From Bacteroidota bacterium (lineage in GTDB: Bacteria; Bacteroidota; Bacteroidia; Bacteroidales; UBA10428): a stretch of 15,293 nt of DNA. How positions within the stretch are numbered: position 1 is the stretch's first letter; each line of letters opens with the position of its first letter. The position numbers were made by a program, and so were the translations under genes. The stretch covers positions 1-15,293 of the forward strand of contig JAJUGM010000027.1 in NCBI GenBank assembly GCA_029268165.1. Reading direction: 5' to 3'. Below the pieces are notes generated by a model. That model worked only from the letters and a program-made list of their open reading frames with translations, was not told where the DNA came from and ran no database searches. This document shows positions 1-8,189 of this stretch, in pieces.

Positions 1-274
1 AAGCGGAGAGCAGCCAGCTGACGGATTGGCTGTGAAATCGGCATGAACCTGAGCCAGCAATTGATAATTTGATAGAAAAAGAAAAGTTATTAACGGTAGT
101 AAAAAAGTTTTATTTTTCATAATCAGGGCGAAAATCTTAATAAAATTATTACTTTAAAGTAATAATATGAAATATACCGGTATTCAATTTTAATAGTTGT
201 CAACAATTTTATGTTATATCATATTAAAAATAATGTAAATTAACGGATAAATTTCTAAATTACATTCATTGCTT
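1..274. other. Left-edge intergenic region, no supported gene
   Basis: No open frame of convincing length is present. The first ~60 bases are clearly richer in G+C than the following ~210, which are strongly AT-rich. All three forward frames reach a stop within about the first 45 bases, so this edge may hold the last codons of a gene lying to the left, but no frame gives a C-terminus I recognise. On the reverse strand a short frame is open to the edge from an ATG at about 41-43, too short to support. The AT-rich part holds a perfect palindrome (145-166) and a shorter one, ATACCGGTAT (174-183). It is presumably the leader and promoter of the porP-like gene. I found no clean TAnnTTTG box; the nearest, TAAATTTC at 248-255, is a weak match. 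Confidence 0.5.
145..166. promoter_or_regulatory. Perfect 22-bp palindrome upstream of porP-like gene
   Basis: The 11-base half ATTATTACTTT is followed directly by its exact reverse complement AAAGTAATAAT, with no spacer. It lies about 110 bases before the porP-like start codon. A gapless palindrome of this length suggests a dimeric-regulator operator more than a terminator, because there is no loop and no GC-rich stem. In DNA this AT-rich it could still be chance. No regulator gene is visible next to it. Confidence 0.35.
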
Positions 275-1312
275 ATGATTCAAAAAAATTACCGGGATTT
301 TATTAAAAAGATTTTTTTAGTAATCCTGTTGGTAAATTTTTTTAGTTTGCACATTGATGCACAGGACATACATTTTACCATGTTCAATTCCTGCCCTTTA
401 TACCTTAATCCGGCCAATACAGGGAATTTTTACGGTGACTGGCGTGTAGCATTGAATTACCGTAATCAGTGGAATGCGCTGCAATTGCCATTTGTAACGG
501 CCACAGTATCAGGCGACAAAAAAATTTATCTGCTGAACCAGGATTTCAGTATCGGAGGGATTTTTATCAATGATGAGTCGGGGGCGCTGGCTTTGTCTGT
601 AAATAAAATATACGGTTCATTTTCATACAGGAAGTACATCAACCGGAATTTTATCTATGCGGGCATTCAGGTTGGTTATGTTTTCAAATCTCTTGATATG
701 AGCAAAGTTACACTTCCTTCGCAATATAATCATTCCATCGGGGGGTTTGACAGTCAGCTTCCCACCAATGAAACCAATATGGGCGAGCGTATTGCCACAC
801 CTGACATTAACTTTGGTTTTCTCTGGCAAAGAAAGATAAAAATTTTTGAGCCTGAAGTTGGGTTAGCCTTTGCACACCTTAATAATCCCAAAGAATCGTT
901 TTTTGATGACAATCAGCGTTTGCCCATACGAATTACCCTGCATGGAAATATTAAGGTAAAAATAAGCGATGAATTGTATTTACAACCTCAGCTTCTGTTG
1001 ATGAATCATAAGAAATCGCGTGAAACTATAATAGGGACTCATGCAGGTTTCAAAGCCTTTGGAAATAAATCGAGGGTAAAGGAACTGTTTGCCGGCATAT
1101 ATTTCCGTTCAGGATTTCTGACCAATGCCGATGCTTTAGCTCTGATGGCAGGCGTAAATGTGGCCCGATTTGATGTTGCATTATGTTATGACCTTAATGT
1201 TTCGGCGCTCAGTAAGGCAACCAATTACAACGGTGCTTTCGAAATATCAATAATTTATAAAAGTATCAGTACTGTTTTAAATAGTTATTCCATACCCTGT
1301 GAAAGATTTTAG
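275..1312 (+). CDS. PorP/SprF-family type IX secretion-associated outer-membrane protein
   Basis: About 345 residues. The N-terminus is a signal peptide: a basic stretch ending KK near residue 11, a hydrophobic run (IFLVILLVNFF), then a cut after HIDAQ. Next comes the family hallmark near residues 30-55: DIHFTMF, then a PLYLNPANTG block and NYRNQW, matching the PorP/SprF pattern of 'HFSQF...PLYLNPAxTG...YRxQW'. The rest alternates short polar and aromatic strands, as expected of a 14-strand-type outer-membrane barrel. In the known family these proteins tether or translocate type IX secretion (T9SS) substrates at the outer membrane, often those with type B C-terminal domains. The frame opens at a TTG at 269, but the ATG at 275 gives the more natural start. 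The gene overlaps the next one by 14 bases, so the two are surely cotranscribed. It may be a paralogue rather than the core PorP, since porK-porN do not follow. Confidence 0.85.
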   Translation: MIQKNYRDFIKKIFLVILLVNFFSLHIDAQDIHFTMFNSCPLYLNPANTGNFYGDWRVALNYRNQWNALQLPFVTATVSGDKKIYLLNQDFSIGGIFINDESGALALSVNKIYGSFSYRKYINRNFIYAGIQVGYVFKSLDMSKVTLPSQYNHSIGGFDSQLPTNETNMGERIATPDINFGFLWQRKIKIFEPEVGLAFAHLNNPKESFFDDNQRLPIRITLHGNIKVKISDELYLQPQLLLMNHKKSRETIIGTHAGFKAFGNKSRVKELFAGIYFRSGFLTNADALALMAGVNVARFDVALCYDLNVSALSKATNYNGAFEISIIYKSISTVLNSYSIPCERF

Positions 1313-3416
1313 TTTTATATCCAGAATCATCCTGTTAGCCTGTATTTTTGTTAATACGGGCAGGGCACAAATTACCAATGTTGACCAGCTAACAGCGGGG
1401 CAGTTATTAAAGTTCGGGAAAAATGCAGCGCTGAGAGGCGACTTATATTCGGCCATTTATTTTTATGAAAGATACTATCAGATCAGGGATAATAATATGA
1501 AGGTAAACTACAAGCTGGCTGAACTGCAACGCATGGCAAGAAATTATGAAAAGGCAAAAGACCTGTATCATCAGGTGTCGAAAAAAGCAGGGCGAAAGTA
1601 TCCGCTGGCACAATTCTATTATGCACAGATGCTTAAATCAACCGGTTATTATGATGATGCTATCAAGGAATTTAACAGGTTTAAGCGGACAATCAAAGGT
1701 GATAAGGATGAAAAATATTATGGACGTTTAATAAAAAGTGCAATAGAAGGTTGCGACTCGGCCAAAAGTATCATCAGCAATCCGCTCAATGTTACTATTG
1801 AACGGCTGAACTCATCAATCAACGGACCTCATATTGAACAGTCTCCAGTTCCGGTTAATGACACCCTGTTTTTATATGCTTCGCTAAGGGTTGATTCGCT
1901 GGTATTTTTTACCGATGCAAATGCCGATACCGGAATTCCTGTACGACAGTATTATATGGCTACAAGAAAAGATCTCGACTGGCAGGGCGGAAAATTAATA
2001 CCTGAACCTATTAACATACCGGGTGTTGAAACATGTAACGGCGCCTTGTCACGTGATGGTAAAAGGTTTTATTTTACCCGTTGTGCCAAAAACTGGCAGG
2101 GCAACGTTATCTGCGGAATATATGTGAGCTTTCTGAAAGACGGCATCTGGCAAAAACCCATTCCGCTGCCCCCCGCCATTAATGATCCGAACTATACAGC
2201 AACACAGCCTGCACTTGGGCGCACAGCCAGAACAAACCGTGAAATTATTTACTTTGTTTCTGACAGGCCTGAAGGCCGTGGTGGCCTTGACATCTGGTAT
2301 ACAGTGTGGGATGATAAGCGCAACCTTTATAGTAAGCCAAGAAACCTTGGCAGTAAAATAAATACAGTAGCTGATGAAATGACACCTTTCTACCATCTTA
2401 CATCACGCACGCTCTATTTCAGTTCAAATGGCCTCCCCGGAATCGGCGGGTTGGATATCTTCAGCGCTTTTGGTGAAAGAAACAAATGGATGCGTGTAAG
2501 TAACATAGGCTATCCCATTAATACCAGTTATGATGACCTTTATTTCACAAGGAGCAGAACGGGCGAAGACGGATTCTTTGCTTCTAACCGGCCCGGAAGT
2601 GTTTCAATCAATAATGAAACCTGCTGCGATGATTTGTACTATTACAGATGGAACGAGTTCATTATTATTACTGTAAAAGGTACCATCTATCCCTTTGAAA
2701 AGGACAAATATGGTCGCAAGCGTGACCTTTCCAACTTTGATTTTATGAATCCATCAGCCGAAATAAAACCACTGAAAGATGCAACCATAGCCTTGTATTT
2801 AAAAGACAAGGAAACCGGTGAATATGTATTTATGGAACGCTATACCACCGGCGATGATGGTGTATTCTTTTTCAGCCTTTTCCCAGATCAGGATTATCAG
2901 TTTAAAATGGAAGGCTTTCAGTATTTTGAAAGCGAAATGTATATGTCAACAGAAAACTTTAATTTTTCAGATACTATTGAAATGCCTCCTATCTGGGTAA
3001 ATGTGCTGACTGATAAACCTGTTGTTCTGGAGAATATTTATTATGAATTCAATAGTGCTGAACTGAGCGAACGGTCAAGAAATGTACTTGATACCACGCT
3101 GCTTGTTTTAATGAAGGAAGCTCCTGAATTCATTATTGAAATCAGCGCTCATACTGATAGTATAGGTGATTATGAATATAATATGAATTTATCGCAGCAA
3201 AGAGCTAATAACGTAGTAAAATATCTGATCAGCAAAGGCATTTCATCTGACCGGCTTGTGGCAAAAGGATATGGCGCGCTGGTACCCGTTGCTCCAAATT
3301 TCCTGCCTGATGGTTCAGATAATCCCGAAGGCCGTGAAAAAAACAGGCGTACCGAATTCAGAATAATAGGAACTATTGGACAACAGGAAGAAGATGAAAT
3401 TTTCGATGAGAAATAA
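1299..3416 (+). CDS. PorE-like OmpA-family protein (TPR, PD40 propeller, CRD-like, OmpA)
   Basis: 705 residues with a GTG start inside the end of the porP-like gene. Domains in order: N-terminal export signal (hydrophobic run at ~9-19, probable cut after GRAQ); TPR-like helices at ~30-150 (GDLYSAIYFYERYY, NYEKAKDLY, GYYDDAIKEFNRF); a PD40/WD40-like beta-propeller at ~165-450 with blades carrying YFTR, YFVSDRPEGRGGLDIW, YFSSNG..GGLDIF and FFASNRPG; a carboxypeptidase-regulatory-like beta domain at ~455-560; and an OmpA C-terminal peptidoglycan-binding domain at ~577-690 (FNSAEL, AHTDS with D620, LSQQRA with R635, NRRTEF). This order matches P. gingivalis PorE, known as a T9SS protein linking peptidoglycan to the outer-membrane ring. 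A LLAC stretch at 12-15 could serve as a lipobox, making it a lipoprotein like PorE, but the hydrophobic run before it is short. The pairing with a porP/sprF-like gene is common in Bacteroidota. Confidence 0.85.
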   Translation: MKDFSFISRIILLACIFVNTGRAQITNVDQLTAGQLLKFGKNAALRGDLYSAIYFYERYYQIRDNNMKVNYKLAELQRMARNYEKAKDLYHQVSKKAGRKYPLAQFYYAQMLKSTGYYDDAIKEFNRFKRTIKGDKDEKYYGRLIKSAIEGCDSAKSIISNPLNVTIERLNSSINGPHIEQSPVPVNDTLFLYASLRVDSLVFFTDANADTGIPVRQYYMATRKDLDWQGGKLIPEPINIPGVETCNGALSRDGKRFYFTRCAKNWQGNVICGIYVSFLKDGIWQKPIPLPPAINDPNYTATQPALGRTARTNREIIYFVSDRPEGRGGLDIWYTVWDDKRNLYSKPRNLGSKINTVADEMTPFYHLTSRTLYFSSNGLPGIGGLDIFSAFGERNKWMRVSNIGYPINTSYDDLYFTRSRTGEDGFFASNRPGSVSINNETCCDDLYYYRWNEFIIITVKGTIYPFEKDKYGRKRDLSNFDFMNPSAEIKPLKDATIALYLKDKETGEYVFMERYTTGDDGVFFFSLFPDQDYQFKMEGFQYFESEMYMSTENFNFSDTIEMPPIWVNVLTDKPVVLENIYYEFNSAELSERSRNVLDTTLLVLMKEAPEFIIEISAHTDSIGDYEYNMNLSQQRANNVVKYLISKGISSDRLVAKGYGALVPVAPNFLPDGSDNPEGREKNRRTEFRIIGTIGQQEEDEIFDEK

Positions 3417-3420
3417 CATA

Positions 3421-4287
3421 ATGCCAAGAAAAATGATTTTTAATATGATGAAAAAAGATGTATTTACAGTAGTTTTTTCTATCGTAACAATCATAATTTC
3501 CTTTTTCCCGATCAGGGCGCAGCAATATCCCTGCGGAACTACTGTTGACCAGGGACAAAAAAATTTTGAAAACACTTTTGTTGACAGTGTGTCACAAATT
3601 GTCCAGTTGAACCGTACGATTCATATTACCGTTTACATAACAAAGAATAACCAGGGACAGACAGATGTAAACCTGGCAACCGTCAATGCCTCTGTGACAC
3701 TATTAAACCAGTTACTTGACAAAGTGAAGGTTACATTTGCTCTTGCTTCTGTCAACTATATTGATAACTACCACTTTGATATAATCCACATGACTACAAA
3801 TGAGAAATATCTCATTGCCCAGAATTATACCGCAAATACTATAAACATTTATTTTGTTTCCGAACTTTATGATGCAGCAGAGCAGCAAATATGCGGCTAT
3901 ACTTATTATCCGTCCAAATCAAAAGATGTGATATTAATTAATAAAAGCTGTCTGAACGAAGCATTTATTGCTGAACAAATAGGCCATTTCTTTAATTTGT
4001 ATCACACCCATGAAACGACTTTTGGCAATGAACTGGTAAATCGTTCGAACTGCAGTATTGCAGGTGACTTATGCTGCGATACTCCTGCCGACCCGGGTTT
4101 AACAGGAAAAGTTGCTGCAAACTGTCAGTATACCGGCACAGGTACTGATGCCAACAGTAATTATTATACTCCGACAACAAATAATTACATGTCATTGAGC
4201 CCGCTGGCATGCCGTTGCTTCTTTTCAGACGAACAAATGATAAGAATGCTAAATTGCATGTTGAAAACAAAAAATCATCTTTGGTAA
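3421..4287 (+). CDS. Secreted pappalysin-like (M43) protein with ablated active site
   Basis: About 288 residues from the ATG at 3421, five bases after the upstream stop. In-frame ATGs at 3394, 3406, 3445 and 3448 are also possible; 3445/3448 would give the most standard signal peptide. The hydrophobic run VFTVVFSIVTIIISFF is followed by a cut near IRAQ. The mature part resembles M43 metalloproteases: an IHITVYITKN strand, TINIYFV, CGYTYYP, the helix region IGHFFNLYHTHE, GDLCCDTPADP, and a Met-turn NNYMSLS. However, the HExxHxxxxxH motif reads EQIGHFFNLYH (residues 185-195): the first zinc histidine is Glu and the catalytic Glu is Gln, while the second and third histidines remain. Catalysis is therefore unlikely. 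Ten cysteines in the mature region suggest several disulfides. No T9SS C-terminal sorting domain is visible. The gene follows the PorE-like gene as the third member of the unit, so it may be a structural or binding partner. Confidence 0.8.
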   Translation: MPRKMIFNMMKKDVFTVVFSIVTIIISFFPIRAQQYPCGTTVDQGQKNFENTFVDSVSQIVQLNRTIHITVYITKNNQGQTDVNLATVNASVTLLNQLLDKVKVTFALASVNYIDNYHFDIIHMTTNEKYLIAQNYTANTINIYFVSELYDAAEQQICGYTYYPSKSKDVILINKSCLNEAFIAEQIGHFFNLYHTHETTFGNELVNRSNCSIAGDLCCDTPADPGLTGKVAANCQYTGTGTDANSNYYTPTTNNYMSLSPLACRCFFSDEQMIRMLNCMLKTKNHLW

Positions 4288-4399
4288 TCATTGCTGAAAA
4301 ATGTTATTGAAATAAAAGATGCTGAAACAGGAAGAAAAATAAATGAGCTATTGGGTTATCTGGCACATAAGATAAATAATACAAGAAATATTTTCATTT

Positions 4400-6460
4400 T
4401 TATTTCTTATTCTTATAATTATTTAGACCTTCATCCAGCCAGTTAATGAACCTGTTTATATCAGGGTTATAGGTATAGTAAGCAGTGGTCAGATTATTAC
4501 CCTCAGCATCAAGGATTGCATATAACGGCAGGGCATTTGAATTAAACCTCGTTATTTGAAAATCAAGGTTTTTCTTGCCAATGGTATTTTTAACTTTACC
4601 GTCATTTAATGAAGTTATCCATTCATTTTCAGGTAGTTTTGTTTTGTCATCGGTGTATAGCGCAACGATTATGAAATTATTTTTCAGTTTTTCCAGTACT
4701 GCCGGGTCAGACCAAACCTGATGATACATTTTTTTACAATTGGAGCAAGAATGGCCGATAAAATCTATAAGTACAGGTTTATTCTTTTCGCGCGCACAGC
4801 TCATTGCTTCATCAAAGTCGAAATAACCATGAAGTCCGTGGGGAAGTTCAAACAGGTTGCCATATTTTGGCTCATTGCATAATGCCTGTTGGAAATCATC
4901 CTCTGGAATATCAGTAAACCGGCCTGTTTCAGATTTATAATGTCGTTCCGTCGCCGGAGGAATTATTGCCGAAATAGTTTTCAGGTCATTTCCCAAAAAA
5001 CCTGTAAACAGATATAAAGCAAATGAAAAAACTGCTGTAACAATAATCAGGCGTAACATACTGATATGAACAAGTTCACTATCATACGCAAATTTTATTT
5101 TACCCAACAGATAGACTCCTAATAAAACAAAAAGCACTATCCAGATAATTAAAAACAACTCTCTTGACAGAATATTCAAATGATAAGACTGGTCAATTTT
5201 ACTGAGAAAATACAAGGAGAATGCCAGCATAATAAAGGCAAAAAATACCTTAACGGTATTAAGCCAACCTCCTGATTTGGGCAATTGCTGTAGCCATGAT
5301 GGAAATATGGCAAAAAGAGTAAAAGGTAATGCAAAGGCTACTGAAAAACCCAGCATGCCAACAACAGGCTGTAAAACAGCGCCCTGTGCAGCTGCTATTA
5401 AAAGCGAAGCTACAATAGGCCCAGTGCATGAAAATGACAGGATAACCATAGCCAGTGCCATAAAAAATGCGCCGATAAAACCGCCTTTGTCGGCCTGCTG
5501 ATCGATTTTACCGACAAAATTTCCGGGAATTATCAATTCATACATGCCAAAAAACGATGCGGCGAGCGCTATAAAAATCAATGCAAACAACAGGTTAGGA
5601 ATCCAGTGACTAATAAATGTGCTGACAGCATTCGGATTTTTTAGTAAAGCAACAATTACGCCTATTAAGGTATAAATCAGCACAATTGATATGCCAAATA
5701 CCAAAGCTTCGGCAACAGCTTTACCCTTTGATTTTTTTCCTCTGAGGAAGTAACTGATTGTCATAGGTATCATAGGGTAAACACATGGGGTAAGCAATGC
5801 GCCAAGTCCTGCCAAAAGAGCCATAAGAAAAGCTTTAATCAGCCCTGATTTTTGAGTGCTTTGTCTTGTATAAGTTGTAATTGTTTTCAACGAGTCAACT
5901 CCAACAACAGAATCAGCTGATGCTACTTTTAGCATACCGTTTTTTTGTTCATTTTGCACTGCCATTTCATCTTTAGTATCTGTTGCCATGGTACTTTTCA
6001 CCAAGGCTTTAACCACCACCTCAAAATCGTGATCATTTAAAATGCACTGAGCATCGTTGCAGGTCATGTAGCTGATAGTACCTTTAACCGTTATGTCGCC
6101 GCCGGTTTGAAGCCTTTGCAGTTTTTGCCTGAAGACCGCCCTGGCAGTATGCAGTTCTACTTTCATGTTAAAAACAGGATCATCAGTTACTTCAGGCTGA
6201 GTTACCTGCTGAAGCGGCCCGGTGATTTTCAGTGATTTATTATCTTCAATGGTAATTGATAAGGGGATGGGGCCTCCTTCAGCAATATTAGTACCATACA
6301 TATGCCAGGGTTTGTCTATAGATGCCTGGAAAACAAGATAAACATGGGCATCTTCAGCATGTTCAACTGAAACTGACCATTTAACCGGATTAATAATCTG
6401 ACTGTTGGCGTTAATGAAAAAAAAGGCAGCCAAAAAAAACAATGCAGATATTTTCTTCAT
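4400..6460 (-). CDS. dsbD: Thiol:disulfide interchange protein DsbD (cytochrome c biogenesis-like)
   Basis: 686 residues, all three DsbD modules present. A signal peptide (1-20) precedes a periplasmic alpha domain (~22-155), which has the cysteine pair in YMTCNDAQC (C134, C139). The membrane domain (~205-490, about eight helices) carries the two electron-transfer cysteines in TPCVYPMIP (C226) and SFSCTGPI (C345). The C-terminal thioredoxin-like gamma domain (~545-680) has C572-S-N-C575 in GHSCSNCKK and a cis-Pro in NALPLY (P645). In the known family, electrons pass from cytoplasmic thioredoxin through the membrane cysteines to periplasmic targets such as DsbC/E-type proteins and cytochrome c maturation factors. 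The gamma motif is HSCSNC rather than the common WCxxC, a thioredoxin_7-like variant. The gene stands alone, convergent with the M43-like gene (112-base gap) and 112 bases downstream of rng. The ATG start at 6460 sits directly before a basic, hydrophobic signal. Confidence 0.93.
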   Translation of the reverse strand: MKKISALFFLAAFFFINANSQIINPVKWSVSVEHAEDAHVYLVFQASIDKPWHMYGTNIAEGGPIPLSITIEDNKSLKITGPLQQVTQPEVTDDPVFNMKVELHTARAVFRQKLQRLQTGGDITVKGTISYMTCNDAQCILNDHDFEVVVKALVKSTMATDTKDEMAVQNEQKNGMLKVASADSVVGVDSLKTITTYTRQSTQKSGLIKAFLMALLAGLGALLTPCVYPMIPMTISYFLRGKKSKGKAVAEALVFGISIVLIYTLIGVIVALLKNPNAVSTFISHWIPNLLFALIFIALAASFFGMYELIIPGNFVGKIDQQADKGGFIGAFFMALAMVILSFSCTGPIVASLLIAAAQGAVLQPVVGMLGFSVAFALPFTLFAIFPSWLQQLPKSGGWLNTVKVFFAFIMLAFSLYFLSKIDQSYHLNILSRELFLIIWIVLFVLLGVYLLGKIKFAYDSELVHISMLRLIIVTAVFSFALYLFTGFLGNDLKTISAIIPPATERHYKSETGRFTDIPEDDFQQALCNEPKYGNLFELPHGLHGYFDFDEAMSCAREKNKPVLIDFIGHSCSNCKKMYHQVWSDPAVLEKLKNNFIIVALYTDDKTKLPENEWITSLNDGKVKNTIGKKNLDFQITRFNSNALPLYAILDAEGNNLTTAYYTYNPDINRFINWLDEGLNNYKNKK

Positions 6461-6572
6461 TGTGTTATTATTTATTGTTATATTGAATTGTTTAAAATTA
6501 AAAATAATTTCACACCTTAACAGAATAACAGAAAAATTGTTTAATTGGCTGAATAATTAATAAGCAACAATT

Positions 6573-8123
6573 TTATAAGACAATTTCTTCACCGTTTTTA
6601 TCGTAGAGGTGATATTCAAGGAAATCGTATGAAGAAACGGGAATAACCTTAATTTTACATTTATATTTGAGCCTCCATTTAAGGCGAACAGAAAACAGAC
6701 CTTTATTAATAAAAGCAGCAACATAAGAATGTACCTTTAAAATAAGCTTATTGTATTTCTGTTTTTCAAGTACTGACGCAATGTGGTTTTCGATTTTATC
6801 AACAAAAAGAATGCTGGGTGATATTTGTCCTGTCCCCTGACAGGTAGGACACTTTTCGGTTGTGTTAATATTCATTTCGGGCCTTACGCGCTGCCTGGTT
6901 ATTTGCATCAGACCAAATTTGCTGAGTGGCAGAATGCTATGTTTGGCCCTGTCTTTTTCCATTAACTGTTTCATTCTCTCATTGATCTGCTGCTTGTGAT
7001 CGCTTTGTTTCATATCAATGAAATCAATAACAATAATGCCTCCCATATCACGCAGTCTGAGTTGTCTGGCTATTTCCTCAGCAGCTGCGTAATTTGTTTC
7101 AAAAGCATTAGTTTCCTGATCAGAAGCGTTTTTTGAACGATTTCCGCTGTTAACATCAATAACATGAAGGGCTTCTGTATGTTCTATAATTAAATAAGCG
7201 CCGTTTTTAAATGATACGGTTTTGCCAAAAGAGGCTTTGATTTGCTTTTCAATACCAAAATATTCAAAGAGTGGTACTTTCCCGTTATAATACTTTACAA
7301 TTTTTTCTTTTTCGGGGGCTATAGTGGAAATAAAATCTTTAACCTCTCTTAATATAGTTTCATTGTTAACATGAATGCTGTTAAAGCTGACATTCAGAAT
7401 ATCTCTGAGCAGCGCTGAAGTGCGGTTCAGTTCGCTAATGAATAAGTATGGAAGTTTAACTCCTCTGGCGCCTTCAAAGGCTGATTCCCATTTCCGTATC
7501 AGGTTTCTGAGTTCAGTATCAAGGTCTTTAACCTTTTTACCTTCGGCAACGGTGCGTACAATTATGCCGTAATTAGGAGGTTTAATACTACTTACCAGTG
7601 CTTTCAGGCGGTTTCTTTCTTCAACCGACTCTATTTTCTGGGAAACCGATACTTTTTCGCTAAAAGGAATAAGCACCAGATTACGGCCTGCGATAGATAT
7701 TTCGGATGTAAGCCTTGGGCCTTTTGTAGAAATGGGTTCTTTGGCAATCTGAACCATTACTGTCTGTCCGGCTGTGATAACATCGGTAATTATACCGTCT
7801 TTATTTATATCCTTTTCCCGTCTGAATTTCTGGAACGATGGTATTTTTCCCTTACGGTGCAGGCAGGTATCGAGATATTTATGCAGTGACCTGAATTGAG
7901 GGCCAAGATCGAGGTAATGTAAAAAGGCATCCTTTTCTGACCCGATATCAACAAATGCTGCATTCAACCCTGGCATAAGTTTTCTTACTCTCCCCAGGTA
8001 AATATCGCCGACGGCAAACTGCAGGTTGCTCTTTTCTTTGGTAAGCTCAACCAGCTTCTTATCTTCGAGGAGAGCAATATTTATATCACTGGAAGTTGCG
8101 TCGATAATAAGTTCTTTGCTCAC
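6573..8123 (-). CDS. rng: Ribonuclease G (RNase E/G family)
   Basis: 516 residues, typical of the short RNase G/E form found in Bacteroidota, with no long C-terminal degradosome scaffold. Order: an RNase H-like start (MSKELIIDAT), an S1 RNA-binding domain (~35-130: GDIYLGRVRKLMPGLNAAFVDIG, KDAFLHY) carrying an insertion at ~72-110, a 5'-sensor region, then the DNase I-like catalytic domain. Metal ligands are expected at D323 (VIDVNSGNRS) and D367 (VIDFIDM). The Zn-link is CPTCQGTG with C425 and C428, which would join two protomers. The family cuts single-stranded AU-rich RNA with a 5'-monophosphate preference and processes rRNA and mRNA. The start is GTG, preceded by a perfect AGGAGG, unusual for this phylum. 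The gene lies downstream of HU and the small basic protein, but a terminator stands between them, so it may also have its own promoter. Confidence 0.95.
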   Translation of the reverse strand: MSKELIIDATSSDINIALLEDKKLVELTKEKSNLQFAVGDIYLGRVRKLMPGLNAAFVDIGSEKDAFLHYLDLGPQFRSLHKYLDTCLHRKGKIPSFQKFRREKDINKDGIITDVITAGQTVMVQIAKEPISTKGPRLTSEISIAGRNLVLIPFSEKVSVSQKIESVEERNRLKALVSSIKPPNYGIIVRTVAEGKKVKDLDTELRNLIRKWESAFEGARGVKLPYLFISELNRTSALLRDILNVSFNSIHVNNETILREVKDFISTIAPEKEKIVKYYNGKVPLFEYFGIEKQIKASFGKTVSFKNGAYLIIEHTEALHVIDVNSGNRSKNASDQETNAFETNYAAAEEIARQLRLRDMGGIIVIDFIDMKQSDHKQQINERMKQLMEKDRAKHSILPLSKFGLMQITRQRVRPEMNINTTEKCPTCQGTGQISPSILFVDKIENHIASVLEKQKYNKLILKVHSYVAAFINKGLFSVRLKWRLKYKCKIKVIPVSSYDFLEYHLYDKNGEEIVL

Positions 8124-8127
8124 CTTT

Positions 8128-8133
8128 CCTCCT
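8128..8133 (-). promoter_or_regulatory. Strong Shine-Dalgarno before rng
   Basis: Read on the minus strand, AGGAGG is followed by AAAG and then the GTG start of rng. It is a full match to the anti-Shine-Dalgarno core at a short 4-base spacing, and it fixes the GTG at 8123 as the start. Other genes in the window (ssb, sucC, hup, the small basic gene) show no such motif, as is normal in Bacteroidota. Confidence 0.7.
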
Positions 8134-8189
8134 GATTACAATAAATGAACGCCTGAAATGAGTACATAATAGTACGCCCATAAAAAAAG

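Noticed and set aside
248..255. TAAATTTC as the -7 box of the porP-like gene
   Set aside because: It misses the conserved final G, has no -33 partner, and would place the transcript start only about 15 bases before the ATG.
269..274. TTG start two codons before the porP-like ATG
   Set aside because: The ATG at 275 gives a normal signal peptide; the extra two residues add nothing.
2049..2396. 115-codon reverse-strand frame within the PorE-like gene
   Set aside because: Shadow of the propeller coding region; no start context, no family resemblance, wholly inside a well-supported gene.
4383..4408. Inverted repeat AAGAAATA...TATTTCTT between the M43-like gene and dsbD as a bidirectional terminator
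   Set aside because: The stem is only 8 bp and all A/T except one pair, and it overlaps the dsbD stop; too weak to call.
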